Positions 55,963 through 64,000 of a stretch of 64,000 nucleotides of DNA are shown here, one piece after another. Numbering within the stretch: the first letter of the stretch is position 1; every line of letters begins with the position of its first letter. This DNA comes from Clostridiaceae bacterium (GTDB taxonomy: Bacteria; Bacillota; Clostridia; DSM-8532). The position numbers and the translations under genes were made by a program. Under the pieces are notes generated by a model. The model made no database searches and was not told the origin of the DNA. It saw nothing but the letters and a program-made list of their open reading frames with translations. Where the stretch lies: contig JAAYPS010000043.1 in NCBI GenBank assembly GCA_012519655.1, positions 1 through 64,000 on the forward strand, written 5' to 3'.

Positions 55963-56751
55963 ATGACAAATAATGAATTACCAAAGGTGCTTGAATTTGC
56001 AAAGGAACTAGCCAAACAAGCAGGGCGTATAATTTTAGATATTTATCAAAAGGATTTTTCGGTAGATTACAAAGATGATTCATCTCCTGTCACAGAAGCT
56101 GACAAAAAAGCCAACGATTACATTGTAAATAAGTTGAAGAAAAAATATCCAGAATGTGCTATACTAGCTGAAGAATCGAAAGATGATTCTGTAAGACTTA
56201 GTAATGATTGGTGTTTCATTGTAGATCCTTTAGATGGTACAAAGGAATTTATTAAGAAAAATGATGAGTTCACAGTAAATATTGCCCTATCATATAGAGG
56301 TAAGCCTGTTATGGGGGTTATTGGTATTCCTGTTACTGGAGAATTGTATTTTGCGGTAAAGGGGCTCGGGGCTTTCTATGAGAAGGATGGACATGTAGAA
56401 AAAATACATGTATCTACGCGGACAGAGGATATACGCCTTATGAAGAGCCGATCTCATCAATCGGATAAACTTATACAGCTTATAGAAAAAAACGAAATTA
56501 AGAATGTAATTGTAGCAGGAAGTGCCATAAAGGGATGTCTTATTGCAAAAGGCGAAGCTGAGGTTTACTACCGTTTCGGTTACACAATGGAATGGGATAC
56601 CGCTGCAATGCAATGTATAGTGGAGGAAGCTGGAGGCATATTCCGCCAGATGGATGACAGTGAAATGACATATAATCGAGTAAACAACCTGAACGAAAAG
56701 GGCTTTTATGTTATTAATCACCCAGAAAATAAATTAACTTTGAACTTTTAA
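55963..56751 (+). CDS. cysQ: 3'(2'),5'-bisphosphate nucleotidase CysQ
   Basis: CysQ removes the 3' phosphate from PAP (adenosine 3',5'-bisphosphate) made when PAPS is used. The 262-aa inositol-monophosphatase-fold protein has the metal motifs LAEESKDD (about residues 66-73), VDPLDGTKEFIKKNDEFTVNIA (about 87-108, quoted in part) and MEWDTAAMQ (about 211-219). No usable start exists upstream in frame, because a stop lies at 55933. So ATG 55963 is fixed although it lacks a close ribosome binding site; the leader is unusual. Together with cysD and cysN it forms a sulfate-activation group. Confidence 0.9.
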   Translation: MTNNELPKVLEFAKELAKQAGRIILDIYQKDFSVDYKDDSSPVTEADKKANDYIVNKLKKKYPECAILAEESKDDSVRLSNDWCFIVDPLDGTKEFIKKNDEFTVNIALSYRGKPVMGVIGIPVTGELYFAVKGLGAFYEKDGHVEKIHVSTRTEDIRLMKSRSHQSDKLIQLIEKNEIKNVIVAGSAIKGCLIAKGEAEVYYRFGYTMEWDTAAMQCIVEEAGGIFRQMDDSEMTYNRVNNLNEKGFYVINHPENKLTLNF

Positions 56752-56821
56752 ATTATCTAAATATGCACTGTATAATTGATATAAAATGTTTAACTATTGC
56801 AATTATATGAGGAGGTAGTCA

Positions 56822-57703
56822 ATGAATCGTCTCGACAAGCTTGAAAATAAGTCAGTACATATATTAAGAGAAGCTTATGCCAACTTTCAAAATATGTGCA
56901 TGCTTTGGTCAATAGGAAAGGATAGTACTGTTTTGCTCTGGTTGGCACGAAAAGCATTCTTTGGTCATGTACCGTTCCCATTGGTGCATATTGATACCCA
57001 TTATAAAATACCTGAAATGATTGAATATAGAGATAAGCTTGCACTTGAATGGGGCTTGGACATGGTATATGGAGAAAATAAGGATGCTTTGGATAACAAA
57101 CTCACATTTCCTGATGGAAATGCAACACATATTGAATGCTGTAAGCTATTAAAAACTGAGGCTTTACGGAATACATTGAACGGGAAATGGCCGAGATACC
57201 GGCTAAATCATACAAAAAAAGTCTACGAAATAGATAGTAACACTGAACCATATACCGGCGTAATCGTTGGAGTAAGAGCAGATGAAGAAGGAAGTCGATC
57301 GAAGGAAAGATATTTCTCGCCAAGAGATAGAAACAATGATTGGGATGTTGGTGATCAACCACCTGAATTTTGGGGACAGTTTAAAACAGATTTTGCTCCG
57401 GGGACACATCTTCGTATTCACCCACTGTTAGATTGGACAGAGTTAGATGTATGGGAGTATATCAAACGTGAAAACATTCCTACAGTATCATTGTATTATG
57501 ATCATGGTCAGGGAAAGAGATATCGTTCTCTTGGCTGCTACCCTTGCACTTTTCCAGTTGATTCAAATGCAAAAAATGTTGATGATATTATTGAGGAGCT
57601 TAAAACAGGAAAATTTGCAAATATCGCTGAACGCTCTGGAAGAGCTCAGGACAAGGAAGATGGTGGAGGTCTTGAGGAATTAAGAAAAGGTGGATACATG
57701 TAG
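56822..57703 (+). CDS. cysD: Sulfate adenylyltransferase subunit 2
   Basis: CysD is the PP-loop ATP sulfurylase subunit that joins sulfate and ATP into APS, driven by the GTPase CysN. The 293-aa protein has the PP-loop [18 protein letters not shown] (quoted in part; normally SGGKDS), [26 protein letters not shown] and the CysD-typical C-terminus [17 protein letters not shown] lies before ATG 56822. The cysN gene follows after 100 bases. No sulfate permease is seen in the window. Confidence 0.94.
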   Translation: MNRLDKLENKSVHILREAYANFQNMCMLWSIGKDSTVLLWLARKAFFGHVPFPLVHIDTHYKIPEMIEYRDKLALEWGLDMVYGENKDALDNKLTFPDGNATHIECCKLLKTEALRNTLNGKWPRYRLNHTKKVYEIDSNTEPYTGVIVGVRADEEGSRSKERYFSPRDRNNDWDVGDQPPEFWGQFKTDFAPGTHLRIHPLLDWTELDVWEYIKRENIPTVSLYYDHGQGKRYRSLGCYPCTFPVDSNAKNVDDIIEELKTGKFANIAERSGRAQDKEDGGGLEELRKGGYM

Positions 57704-57803
57704 TTTTTGCTAGAGCAAAACTTGCTATTGTTATATCGCAGTAATGCAGTTAGAAGCAATATGATTTGGTTGTCAAAAAATCACAAAGAGGAAGGTATTT
57801 GGG

Positions 57804-59615
57804 ATGAGAAATGAGTTCTCTTTTAATAAGCTAGATTTAATGCGAAAACAAGATATGAATATAGTAATTGTGGGGCATGTGGATCACGGAAAGAGCACTG
57901 TAATAGGACGGCTTTTAGCCGATACACATTCATTACCAGATGGTAAGTTGGAGCAGGTAAAAGAAACCTGCAGACGTAATTCTAAACCATTCGAATATGC
58001 TTTTCTTTTGGATGCATTAAAAGACGAACAGTCTCAAGGTATCACTATTGATACAGCCCGTTGTTTTTTTAAGACAGAGCTAAGAAACTACATAATCATA
58101 GATGCTCCTGGCCATATAGAGTTTTTAAAGAATATGATTACAGGTGCCTCCCGAGCAGAAGCGGCACTTTTAGTCATAGATGCAAACGAAGGTGTTCAGG
58201 AAAACTCCCGACGCCACGGATATATGTTGTCCATGCTTGGTATAAAACAAGTATGTGTGCTTGTAAATAAAATGGACTTAACGGATTACAATGAAAAATC
58301 ATTTAGAAGAATTGAAAGACAATATAGACGATTTTTAAGAAGAATTGATGTTGAACCTAAATGCTTCATTCCAGTTAGTGCAATGCAAGGCGATAATATA
58401 GCAAACCATTCAAAAAATATGCCATGGTATGAGGGCATGAATGTTCTTGAGGTTTTGGACACTTTTGAGAATGAAGAATTACCTGAGGACAAGCCATTCC
58501 GTATGCCTGTTCAGGATGTATATAAGTTTACTAAAGGTGGAGATAACAGAAGAATTATTGCAGGAACAATTGAAACAGGCCAAATATCTGTTGGAGATGA
58601 AGTGGTATTCTATCCATCGGGCAAAATAACAACTATTAAATCAATAGAGGCTTTTAACCGTAATCCTCAAGAAAGTATAGGAGCAGGTTGGGCGTGTGGT
58701 TTCACCATGAGCAAACAGATTTATGTCAGGCGTGGGGAAATAATGTGTCTCACCAAAGAACTAAAACCAAAGACTACAGGTAGAATGCTTGTGAATTTAT
58801 TTTGGCTTGGTAAGAATCCTTTGGTTAAGGACAAAACCTATTATTTAAAACTAGGAACTGCTAAGGTAGCTATGCAACTTGAAGAGGTTCAAAGTGTAAT
58901 GGATGCATCTGAGCTTGTTGGAAAGAAAAAGGAACAAGTTGATCGCAATGAGGTGGCAGAGTGCATATTAACCTTGGATAAGCATATTGCATTTGACTTA
59001 ATGAGTGACATTGCAAAAACAAGCCGCTTTGTTATAGTAGACGATTATGAGATCTCCGGCGGTGGAATAGTCATGCAAGATATGGAGGATCAAACCAGTT
59101 GGGTACGTGATAAAGTTCTAATGCGTAACTACAAATGGATTGGTAGTGAAATCAGCTCAGAGATGAGAGCTTCAAAATATAAACATAGAGCTAAACTAAT
59201 ATTTATTACAGGATCGAAGGATAGTCCTAGAAAAGATTTAGGAAAAGCACTGGAAAAAGAGTTGTTTAGTGAAGGAAAGCTTGTATATTATCTAGGCATA
59301 GGAAGCGTTGTATATGGGGTTGATGCAGATTTAGTCGACAGCAAATTACTTGTACACAGCAGAAAAGAACATATTCGGAGATTGACCGAAGTTGCACATA
59401 TAATGCTTGATGCGGGGATGATATTTATCATGTCAGCAAGAGAACTTAATGCTGATGATTTTGATGTAATAAGGACAGGGATACATGATGAGAAGATTTC
59501 TGTTATCTGGGTGGGAGAAGAAAGAACCACAGATATTCCAGTAACATTGCATATTGAAGATCCTTATGATATGGAAGATTGTGTTAAGCTTATCAGAGAA
59601 CAGTTAGATGTATAA
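57804..59615 (+). CDS. cysN: Sulfate adenylyltransferase subunit 1 (CysN) fused to a degenerate APS-kinase domain
   Basis: CysN is the GTPase subunit. The G motifs are intact: GHVDHGKST (about residues 24-32), DAPGHIEF and NKMD, followed by EF-Tu-like beta-barrel domains to about 435. The last about 150 residues align with the APS kinase (CysC) core, for example [20 protein letters not shown]. But the P-loop reads [13 protein letters not shown] where TGLSGAGKST is expected, and the APS-binding LDGDNVR region is replaced by [10 protein letters not shown]. So the kinase half probably cannot bind ATP normally. Length is 603 aa. GAGGAAGG precedes the ATG. Confidence 0.9.
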   Translation: MRNEFSFNKLDLMRKQDMNIVIVGHVDHGKSTVIGRLLADTHSLPDGKLEQVKETCRRNSKPFEYAFLLDALKDEQSQGITIDTARCFFKTELRNYIIIDAPGHIEFLKNMITGASRAEAALLVIDANEGVQENSRRHGYMLSMLGIKQVCVLVNKMDLTDYNEKSFRRIERQYRRFLRRIDVEPKCFIPVSAMQGDNIANHSKNMPWYEGMNVLEVLDTFENEELPEDKPFRMPVQDVYKFTKGGDNRRIIAGTIETGQISVGDEVVFYPSGKITTIKSIEAFNRNPQESIGAGWACGFTMSKQIYVRRGEIMCLTKELKPKTTGRMLVNLFWLGKNPLVKDKTYYLKLGTAKVAMQLEEVQSVMDASELVGKKKEQVDRNEVAECILTLDKHIAFDLMSDIAKTSRFVIVDDYEISGGGIVMQDMEDQTSWVRDKVLMRNYKWIGSEISSEMRASKYKHRAKLIFITGSKDSPRKDLGKALEKELFSEGKLVYYLGIGSVVYGVDADLVDSKLLVHSRKEHIRRLTEVAHIMLDAGMIFIMSARELNADDFDVIRTGIHDEKISVIWVGEERTTDIPVTLHIEDPYDMEDCVKLIREQLDV

Positions 59616-59766
59616 AGCTTCAACATATTGTAGATTAGCCACTAAAAACAAGATAGCGATCTACAAGACTAAAATAATCTAATAAAATGGTTGGAACCTT
59701 AGAGTAGTGTTCTGAAAACTGTAAGAAGAATATTTAATGGATATGTACTTTGTAGGAGGGGATATT

Positions 59767-60171
59767 TTGAGACTGTCACGGAAAAGCGAATATGCATTAT
59801 TGGCTCTGGTGGATCTTTCGAGACAGTATGGTAAAGAGCCTGCTAAAATTATGGATGTGTCAATAAGAAATGATATTCCAAAAAAATATTTGGAGCAAAT
59901 ATTTCTTCAGCTCAAAGGTGCAGGCTATGTAAGAAGTTTTCGTGGTGCAAATGGTGGATACTCGTTAGCTAAACCACCAGAAGAAATAACCCTTGCACAG
60001 ATTATTCGTCTAATTGATGGACCATTGGCATCGGTTGGTTCAGCAAGTCTTTATTATTTTGAACACACACCAATTGAAAAGAATAAAAAACTACTTCAGG
60101 TATTTAAGGAAATTCGGGATGAGGTATCAGAAAAGCTAGAAAGTATGAGCCTTTCTGATTTTGTAGACTGA
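59767..60171 (+). CDS. Rrf2-family transcriptional regulator (CymR-like)
   Basis: A winged-helix regulator of about 134 aa with LSRKSEYALLALVDLSRQYG at the N-terminus and the recognition wing RGANGGYSLAKPPEEITL (about residues 59-76). It lacks the three cysteines that bind an iron-sulfur cluster in IscR/NsrR, like CymR, the sulfur-control repressor that partners with CysK. Between cysN and a sulfonate/sulfite-type exporter this fits a sulfur regulator. The track ATG 59737 is upstream of the site GTAGGAGGGG; TTG 59767 is the better start. Operator candidates lie in the next gap. Confidence 0.85.
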   Translation: MRLSRKSEYALLALVDLSRQYGKEPAKIMDVSIRNDIPKKYLEQIFLQLKGAGYVRSFRGANGGYSLAKPPEEITLAQIIRLIDGPLASVGSASLYYFEHTPIEKNKKLLQVFKEIRDEVSEKLESMSLSDFVD

Positions 60172-60213
60172 AGTCCAGCGGTTGATTGCTCTTGACAAGG
60201 CCAACATAAGTAG

Positions 60214-60262
60214 TCTTTTTTTGAAATTTAATAATGAATTTCAAAAAAGAGGAATTTATTCC
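60214..60262. promoter_or_regulatory. Inverted repeats between the Rrf2 regulator and the exporter
   Basis: A 14-bp inverted repeat, TCTTTTTTTGAAATT/AATTTCAAAAAAGA (60214-60250), is followed at once by the palindrome GGAAT-TT-ATTCC (60251-60262). The first may be a bidirectional terminator. The second contains the GGAATT core known from CymR sites and may be the regulator's operator. Confidence 0.5.
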
Positions 60263-60328
60263 TTGCCTTCTAGTAATAAATGTAGTATTTTAAGTCTATA
60301 AACAATATAGACATGAGGGAGTATAAAA

Positions 60329-61075
60329 ATGGATAAAACATTTTTTCTATTCTTGCTTGCTGGCTTCTTAGCGCAGACGATAGATGGTTGTATTGGCATG
60401 GCATACGGAGTAAGCTCTACTAGTCTCTTATTAAGCTTCGGCGTGCCACCTGCGGCAGCTAGTGCATCTGTACATACGGCAGAGATTTTTACTACATTTG
60501 TTTCTGGGATTTCTCATTATAAACTTAAAAATATTGATAAAAAACTATTCTCATCTTTGGTTATCCCAGGAGTAATAGGCGGGATTATAGGAGCATATGT
60601 ATTGACAAATATAGACACAACGATAATCGAGCCAATTATTAATATTTATCTTATCGTTATGGGATTGAGAATAATATACAAAGCCTTTGGTAAACCTGTA
60701 CAGAAAGCAATACAAAATATCAAAATACAGATACTTGCAGTGGTAGGAGGATTTCTTGATGCAATAGGCGGTGGTGGTTGGGGTCCTGTTGTTACAACAA
60801 CCCTTGTTGCAAATGGGACTACTCCAAGGTATGTTATTGGATCGGTGAACGCTTCTGAATTCTTTGTAACTCTCGCACAAGCAATAACTTTCGTGACCCT
60901 TATTGGATTAGGTGATTATTGGAAGATCATTATAGCATTGGCGATAGGCGGTGTGATTGCTGCTCCTTTTGCAGCATTACTTGTAAAGAAAATATCTGCT
61001 AAAGTCATGATGATTATTGTAGGTATTGTGGTAACAGCATTGAACATTCGCAACATAATTCTTTTGTTTATATAG
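60329..61075 (+). CDS. TauE/SafE-family sulfite/anion permease
   Basis: A 248-aa polytopic protein with about seven or eight membrane segments and two family repeats. The loops carry DGCIGMAYG near the N-terminus and GGGGWGPVVTT (about residues 146-156), the typical TauE signature. Members export sulfite, sulfoacetate or related anions, or import sulfur-containing anions. Here it follows the sulfur cluster, which makes a sulfur anion likely; the direction is unknown. GAGGGAG precedes the ATG. A terminator follows. Confidence 0.88.
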   Translation: MDKTFFLFLLAGFLAQTIDGCIGMAYGVSSTSLLLSFGVPPAAASASVHTAEIFTTFVSGISHYKLKNIDKKLFSSLVIPGVIGGIIGAYVLTNIDTTIIEPIINIYLIVMGLRIIYKAFGKPVQKAIQNIKIQILAVVGGFLDAIGGGGWGPVVTTTLVANGTTPRYVIGSVNASEFFVTLAQAITFVTLIGLGDYWKIIIALAIGGVIAAPFAALLVKKISAKVMMIIVGIVVTALNIRNIILLFI

Positions 61076-61150
61076 TGTTTATTTCAAATATTGTATGGTA
61101 TAAATCCAGTCTTCAGAAGAAAATAAGTAGATTTTATCGTCTTTTAATAC

Positions 61151-61190
61151 AAAAAAGGGGTGTTTGAGTATACACAGCCCCTTTTTTGTA
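61151..61190 (+). terminator. Terminator after the permease
   Basis: Ten-bp perfect stem AAAAAAGGGG/CCCCTTTTTT with inner GTGT/ACAC pairing and a T tract. It could act on both strands. Confidence 0.9.
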
Positions 61191-61225
61191 TGATATAATT
61201 TATATTTACCATTGATATACAAGAC

Positions 61226-61280
61226 TTTTGCGACTGAACTTTCTAAAATGACTAGCTAAAATCTGTAGAATCGCAAAATG
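61226..61280. repeat. Short TTTTGCGA/TCGCAAAA inverted repeat
   Basis: Eight-bp arms 37 bases apart. The right end TCGCAAAATG is identical to the right arm end of the element at 29576-29700, and AG[TC]GCAATAT follows in both neighbourhoods. It may be a decayed relative. Confidence 0.35.
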
Positions 61281-61338
61281 CCAATATGCAGTGCAATATA
61301 GTCAATGCTGCTAACAATGAATAACGATGAGGGATTTA

Positions 61339-64000
61339 GTGAACTATTTAAGACTGAATGAACGGGAAATAAGAAATCATATTGGTGACGCGAGAATATA
61401 TCATCGCGGGCGTATGTATTTTTTTAATAAATTTGTAGGAGATATTCAGTTTGATGAAATCAAAGGATATATTTCTGCAACGGTACGGGGCACACATAAC
61501 TACACTGTCAAGCTATTTACGAATTCTAATAATGATATCTATGCGGAAAATTGTACATGTGCGTACTATAAAGAGATGAGAAAACCCTGTAAACATATTG
61601 CCGCAGCGCTTTTTGAATTAAATCGGGTTGCAGAAAATCAAGCAATTAAATACAAAAACAGCTACAGAGCTGTTAATGCGATTTTTAACAGGATGGACTC
61701 GGAGAAAAGAGGTTTATTTGAGGGGCAAAAAGAACAGATACATTTATACCCTACACTTCATGTCTCTAAAAATAGTTCTACCATTGATGTGTATCTGGAG
61801 CTTAAAACAGGTGTGGGACGCTCATATGTTGTTAAAAGCATGGATGAGTTTTTAGATGCATGGATTACTGGGAAAAAGCTACGTTTTGGGAACCAGCTGA
61901 TTCTTGATAGTAGAAAACAGCATTACTCCGGATTAGATGCTCAAATAATGGAGCTACTAACAGATATTTACTTAACCAACCTCGAACTATTTTATTACGA
62001 TGTAGGTAGTCATAGAGGGCTGGTTAAGGGTAGGAATATTGTATTGACTCCCTCAAACTTTGAGAAATTTCTCAATATCATGTCGGGAAATAGTATTACT
62101 GCTTCGATGTTTTCCGATGATGTAAATACAGTACCCATTGTGGAGGAAGAGCTTCCTGTTACATTTGAGATTAGACAATTGGATGAGTGGCTGTCCATAA
62201 AGTTTAGTGATGGAAATATCCCGGAACAACTAATACCTGATTCGGTCTTCTATTATCTTAACGGAAAAATTTACAAAGTACCTGAAATGCAGCATAAATA
62301 TTTATCTATAGTTAATGAAGGATTTAAGCAAGCTGAAGCACATGAATTTATTGTGCCGGTGAACTACCACGATCGCTTTATATCCGAAGTTGTACCTATA
62401 ATGAAGAAGACGGGTATAGTCTTTGTAAGTCCATCTTTAAAGAAGCAAATAGTACAGGAGTCACTGAAAGCCGAAGTCTATCTTGATCAATATAAAAAAG
62501 GTATTAGTGCTAAAGTGGTGTTTGTTTATGGAAAACACAGAATAAACCCTGCTTCAGGGGATAGTTCACTTAGCTCAGATTCAGGCTTTATTCTCAGGGA
62601 TATTGAAAAAGAACTGCCAATCATTAACATTCTAAAAGAAAGTGGTTTCTACATTGATGATGACCAATACTGCCTGATGGATAAAGAGAGAATTTATCTG
62701 TTTGTTTTTGAAAGTCTTAAAGAACTCCAAGCGGTAGCCGATGTATATTACTCTGAAGATTTTAATAAAGTGACTGTTAAAAGGAGTATTCACATTACAG
62801 GCCGCGTGTCTTTGCTGGACGATATGCTTGAGATTACATTCGATACCGAGAATATTGATTCAGATGAATTAAAGGGTATTCTTCAATCGCTGAGAAGAAA
62901 GAAGAAATTTTATCGTCTGAAAGATGGTGGTATATTACCTTTAGAGCAGCATCCAGATTTAGATGCTTTGCTAAATATTGCAGACCAATTAGACATTAGC
63001 CCAATGGATCTGAACGATGGCAAGTTTTATGTGCCTAAGTATAGGGCTTTCTATATTGATAAGTATCTTGATGAAACAGATAACGGAATTATTGAAAAGA
63101 CACATGATTTCGAGCAGTATGTGGAAAGGCTTTCTCAAATAAAAAATGAGGTATATGAGATACCAAAATCACTTGAAAATGTTCTGAGAGGTTATCAAAA
63201 GGTTGGTTTTCAATGGTTTAAGTTTCTAACAAAAAGTGGACTTGGGGGGATTCTTGCAGATGACATGGGTATTGGTAAAACTTTACAGGTACTAACTCTT
63301 GTTCTGTCTGAAAAAGAAGAAAGTAAAGGACCTGCACTTGTTATTGCCCCTACCTCGCTTGTTTACAACTGGGTTTCTGAGGCAGAGAAGTTTACACCAG
63401 AGCTTAAAGTTTTGGCTGTAATAGGTAACCAAGTGCAAAGGCAGCCTCTTTTAGAGCAAATTGATGATTACGATTTAGTTATTACATCATACCCACTTAT
63501 AAGACGTGATATATCAGCATATTTGGGATACCGTTTTTCATTTTGCTTTATTGATGAAGCACAACATGTAAAAAATCACTATACTCAGTCAGCAAGGGCC
63601 ATAAGAAAAATCTCAGCACAGAACCGTTTTGCACTAACGGGTACTCCTATGGAAAACTCTTTGATGGAGTTATGGTCGATATTTGATTTTATTATGCCGG
63701 GCTATCTTTATACGCAGCAGACTTTTCAGGAAAGATTTGAAAAAGCCATAGTAAATGAGGCAAGCAAAGAAGCAAGTTCAGATTTGAGCCGTTATATACG
63801 TCCATTTATCCTTCGCAGGATGAAAAAAGATGTTCTGGCCGAACTGCCCGAAAAAATTGAATCTACCATTACATGTGATTTAACCGAGGAACAAAGGAAA
63901 ATTTACAGCGCTGTCTTAGCACAGGCAAGACATGAGATTGAGGATAACATAGAGCAAAGAGGTTTCGAAAGAAGCCATATACAAATTTTGGCGGCGTTAA
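61339..64000 (+). CDS. SNF2-family helicase with SWIM zinc finger (3' end beyond the window)
   Basis: The reading frame stays open to the window end (about 887 codons) and is missing from the ORF track. It begins with a SWIM zinc finger (CTCAYYKEMRKPCKH, about residues 73-87), followed by about 500 residues typical of bacterial SNF2-associated regions. The helicase core starts near 636 with ADDMGIGKT (Walker A, about 640) and PTSLVYNW, then the DEAH-type box FIDEAQH, TGTPMEN and RRMKKDVL. The C-terminal helicase domain lies outside. GTG 61339 after GAGGG is my start; ATG 61327 is in frame and also possible. These proteins move double-stranded DNA; the cellular role is unknown. Confidence 0.9.
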   Translation, partial: MNYLRLNEREIRNHIGDARIYHRGRMYFFNKFVGDIQFDEIKGYISATVRGTHNYTVKLFTNSNNDIYAENCTCAYYKEMRKPCKHIAAALFELNRVAENQAIKYKNSYRAVNAIFNRMDSEKRGLFEGQKEQIHLYPTLHVSKNSSTIDVYLELKTGVGRSYVVKSMDEFLDAWITGKKLRFGNQLILDSRKQHYSGLDAQIMELLTDIYLTNLELFYYDVGSHRGLVKGRNIVLTPSNFEKFLNIMSGNSITASMFSDDVNTVPIVEEELPVTFEIRQLDEWLSIKFSDGNIPEQLIPDSVFYYLNGKIYKVPEMQHKYLSIVNEGFKQAEAHEFIVPVNYHDRFISEVVPIMKKTGIVFVSPSLKKQIVQESLKAEVYLDQYKKGISAKVVFVYGKHRINPASGDSSLSSDSGFILRDIEKELPIINILKESGFYIDDDQYCLMDKERIYLFVFESLKELQAVADVYYSEDFNKVTVKRSIHITGRVSLLDDMLEITFDTENIDSDELKGILQSLRRKKKFYRLKDGGILPLEQHPDLDALLNIADQLDISPMDLNDGKFYVPKYRAFYIDKYLDETDNGIIEKTHDFEQYVERLSQIKNEVYEIPKSLENVLRGYQKVGFQWFKFLTKSGLGGILADDMGIGKTLQVLTLVLSEKEESKGPALVIAPTSLVYNWVSEAEKFTPELKVLAVIGNQVQRQPLLEQIDDYDLVITSYPLIRRDISAYLGYRFSFCFIDEAQHVKNHYTQSARAIRKISAQNRFALTGTPMENSLMELWSIFDFIMPGYLYTQQTFQERFEKAIVNEASKEASSDLSRYIRPFILRRMKKDVLAELPEKIESTITCDLTEEQRKIYSAVLAQARHEIEDNIEQRGFERSHIQILAAL

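Noticed and set aside
60192-60197. TTGACA as promoter of the TauE/SafE gene
   Set aside because: No -10 at 16-19 bases; the following sequence is the T-rich inverted repeat.
1-64000. CRISPR array, prophage or IS transposase
   Set aside because: No regularly spaced repeats, no phage structural genes and no transposase motif were found. The only repeats are the small ones listed.

Overview
The window is AT-rich, low-GC Gram-positive DNA. It reads as the chromosome of an anaerobic, spore-forming, probably motile member of the Clostridia. The support is: spoVG and spoVT, a SpoIVFB-type protease, candidate sigma-G, sigma-E and sigma-D promoters, oxygen-sensitive radical-SAM chemistry, strong AAGGAGG-type ribosome binding sites and frequent GTG/TTG starts. 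A cluster III-like clostridium (Ruminiclostridium/Acetivibrio relatives) is my inference and is not proven. No phage, IS transposase or CRISPR array is visible.

Layout, left to right. 1-9.2 kb is the conserved block spoVG-glmU-prs-pth-mfd-PrsA-like foldase-spoVT (cell-wall precursors, PRPP, translation rescue, transcription-coupled repair, sporulation control). 9.5-13.5 kb has the large SRP RNA, then tig-clpP-clpX. 13.7-18.1 kb has a divergent type IIA topoisomerase pair. 18.1-22.4 kb has a membrane chemoreceptor behind a sigma-D promoter and a folded leader, divergent from a large glycosidase-like gene. 22.5-29.5 kb is a histidine operon, hisZ-hisG-hisD-hisC-hisB-purC-hisA, without hisH, hisF or hisI. 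It has a near-perfect promoter, a palindromic operator candidate and a MITE-like inverted repeat at its end. 29.7-32 kb has an acyl-CoA synthetase with an XRE-cupin regulator on the minus strand.

32.1-37.9 kb holds a probable 6S RNA, a mini-SpoIVFA/SpoIVFB pair behind a sigma-E-like promoter, metF, a small membrane protein, a GH18 lipoprotein/membrane protein and a nitroreductase. 38.0-40.7 kb is the clearest accessory patch: XRE-HTH, ImmA/IrrE peptidase and a PIN-like protein overlap in one operon. The operon runs head-on into a decayed AraC-type regulator, both reading frames appear cut at the same junction, and the patch lies between 21-bp near-identical direct repeats. 40.7-43.4 kb has an aldo/keto reductase, an orphan anaerobic sulfatase-maturase-like radical SAM enzyme and a cupin.

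43.5-54.4 kb looks surface-related: O-antigen-ligase-like protein, a secreted phosphodiester-glycosidase/TPR fusion, a UDP-HexNAc-type dehydrogenase, mscL, a LoaP-type NusG paralogue, a MoxR-DUF58-membrane protein operon and a Pro-rich protein. 55.1-61.1 kb has tRNA-Arg(CCU) and a sulfur cluster (DUF3343, cysQ, cysD, cysN fused to a degenerate APS-kinase domain, Rrf2 regulator, TauE/SafE exporter). The window ends inside a SWIM-SNF2 helicase gene.

Most of the window is ordinary. The best leads are the truncated HTH-ImmA-PIN/AraC junction, the degenerate CysC domain on CysN, the folded leader of the sigma-D chemoreceptor, the divergent topoisomerase pair and the leader of cysQ. All coordinates marked approximate were read by eye; no alignment or folding program was run.
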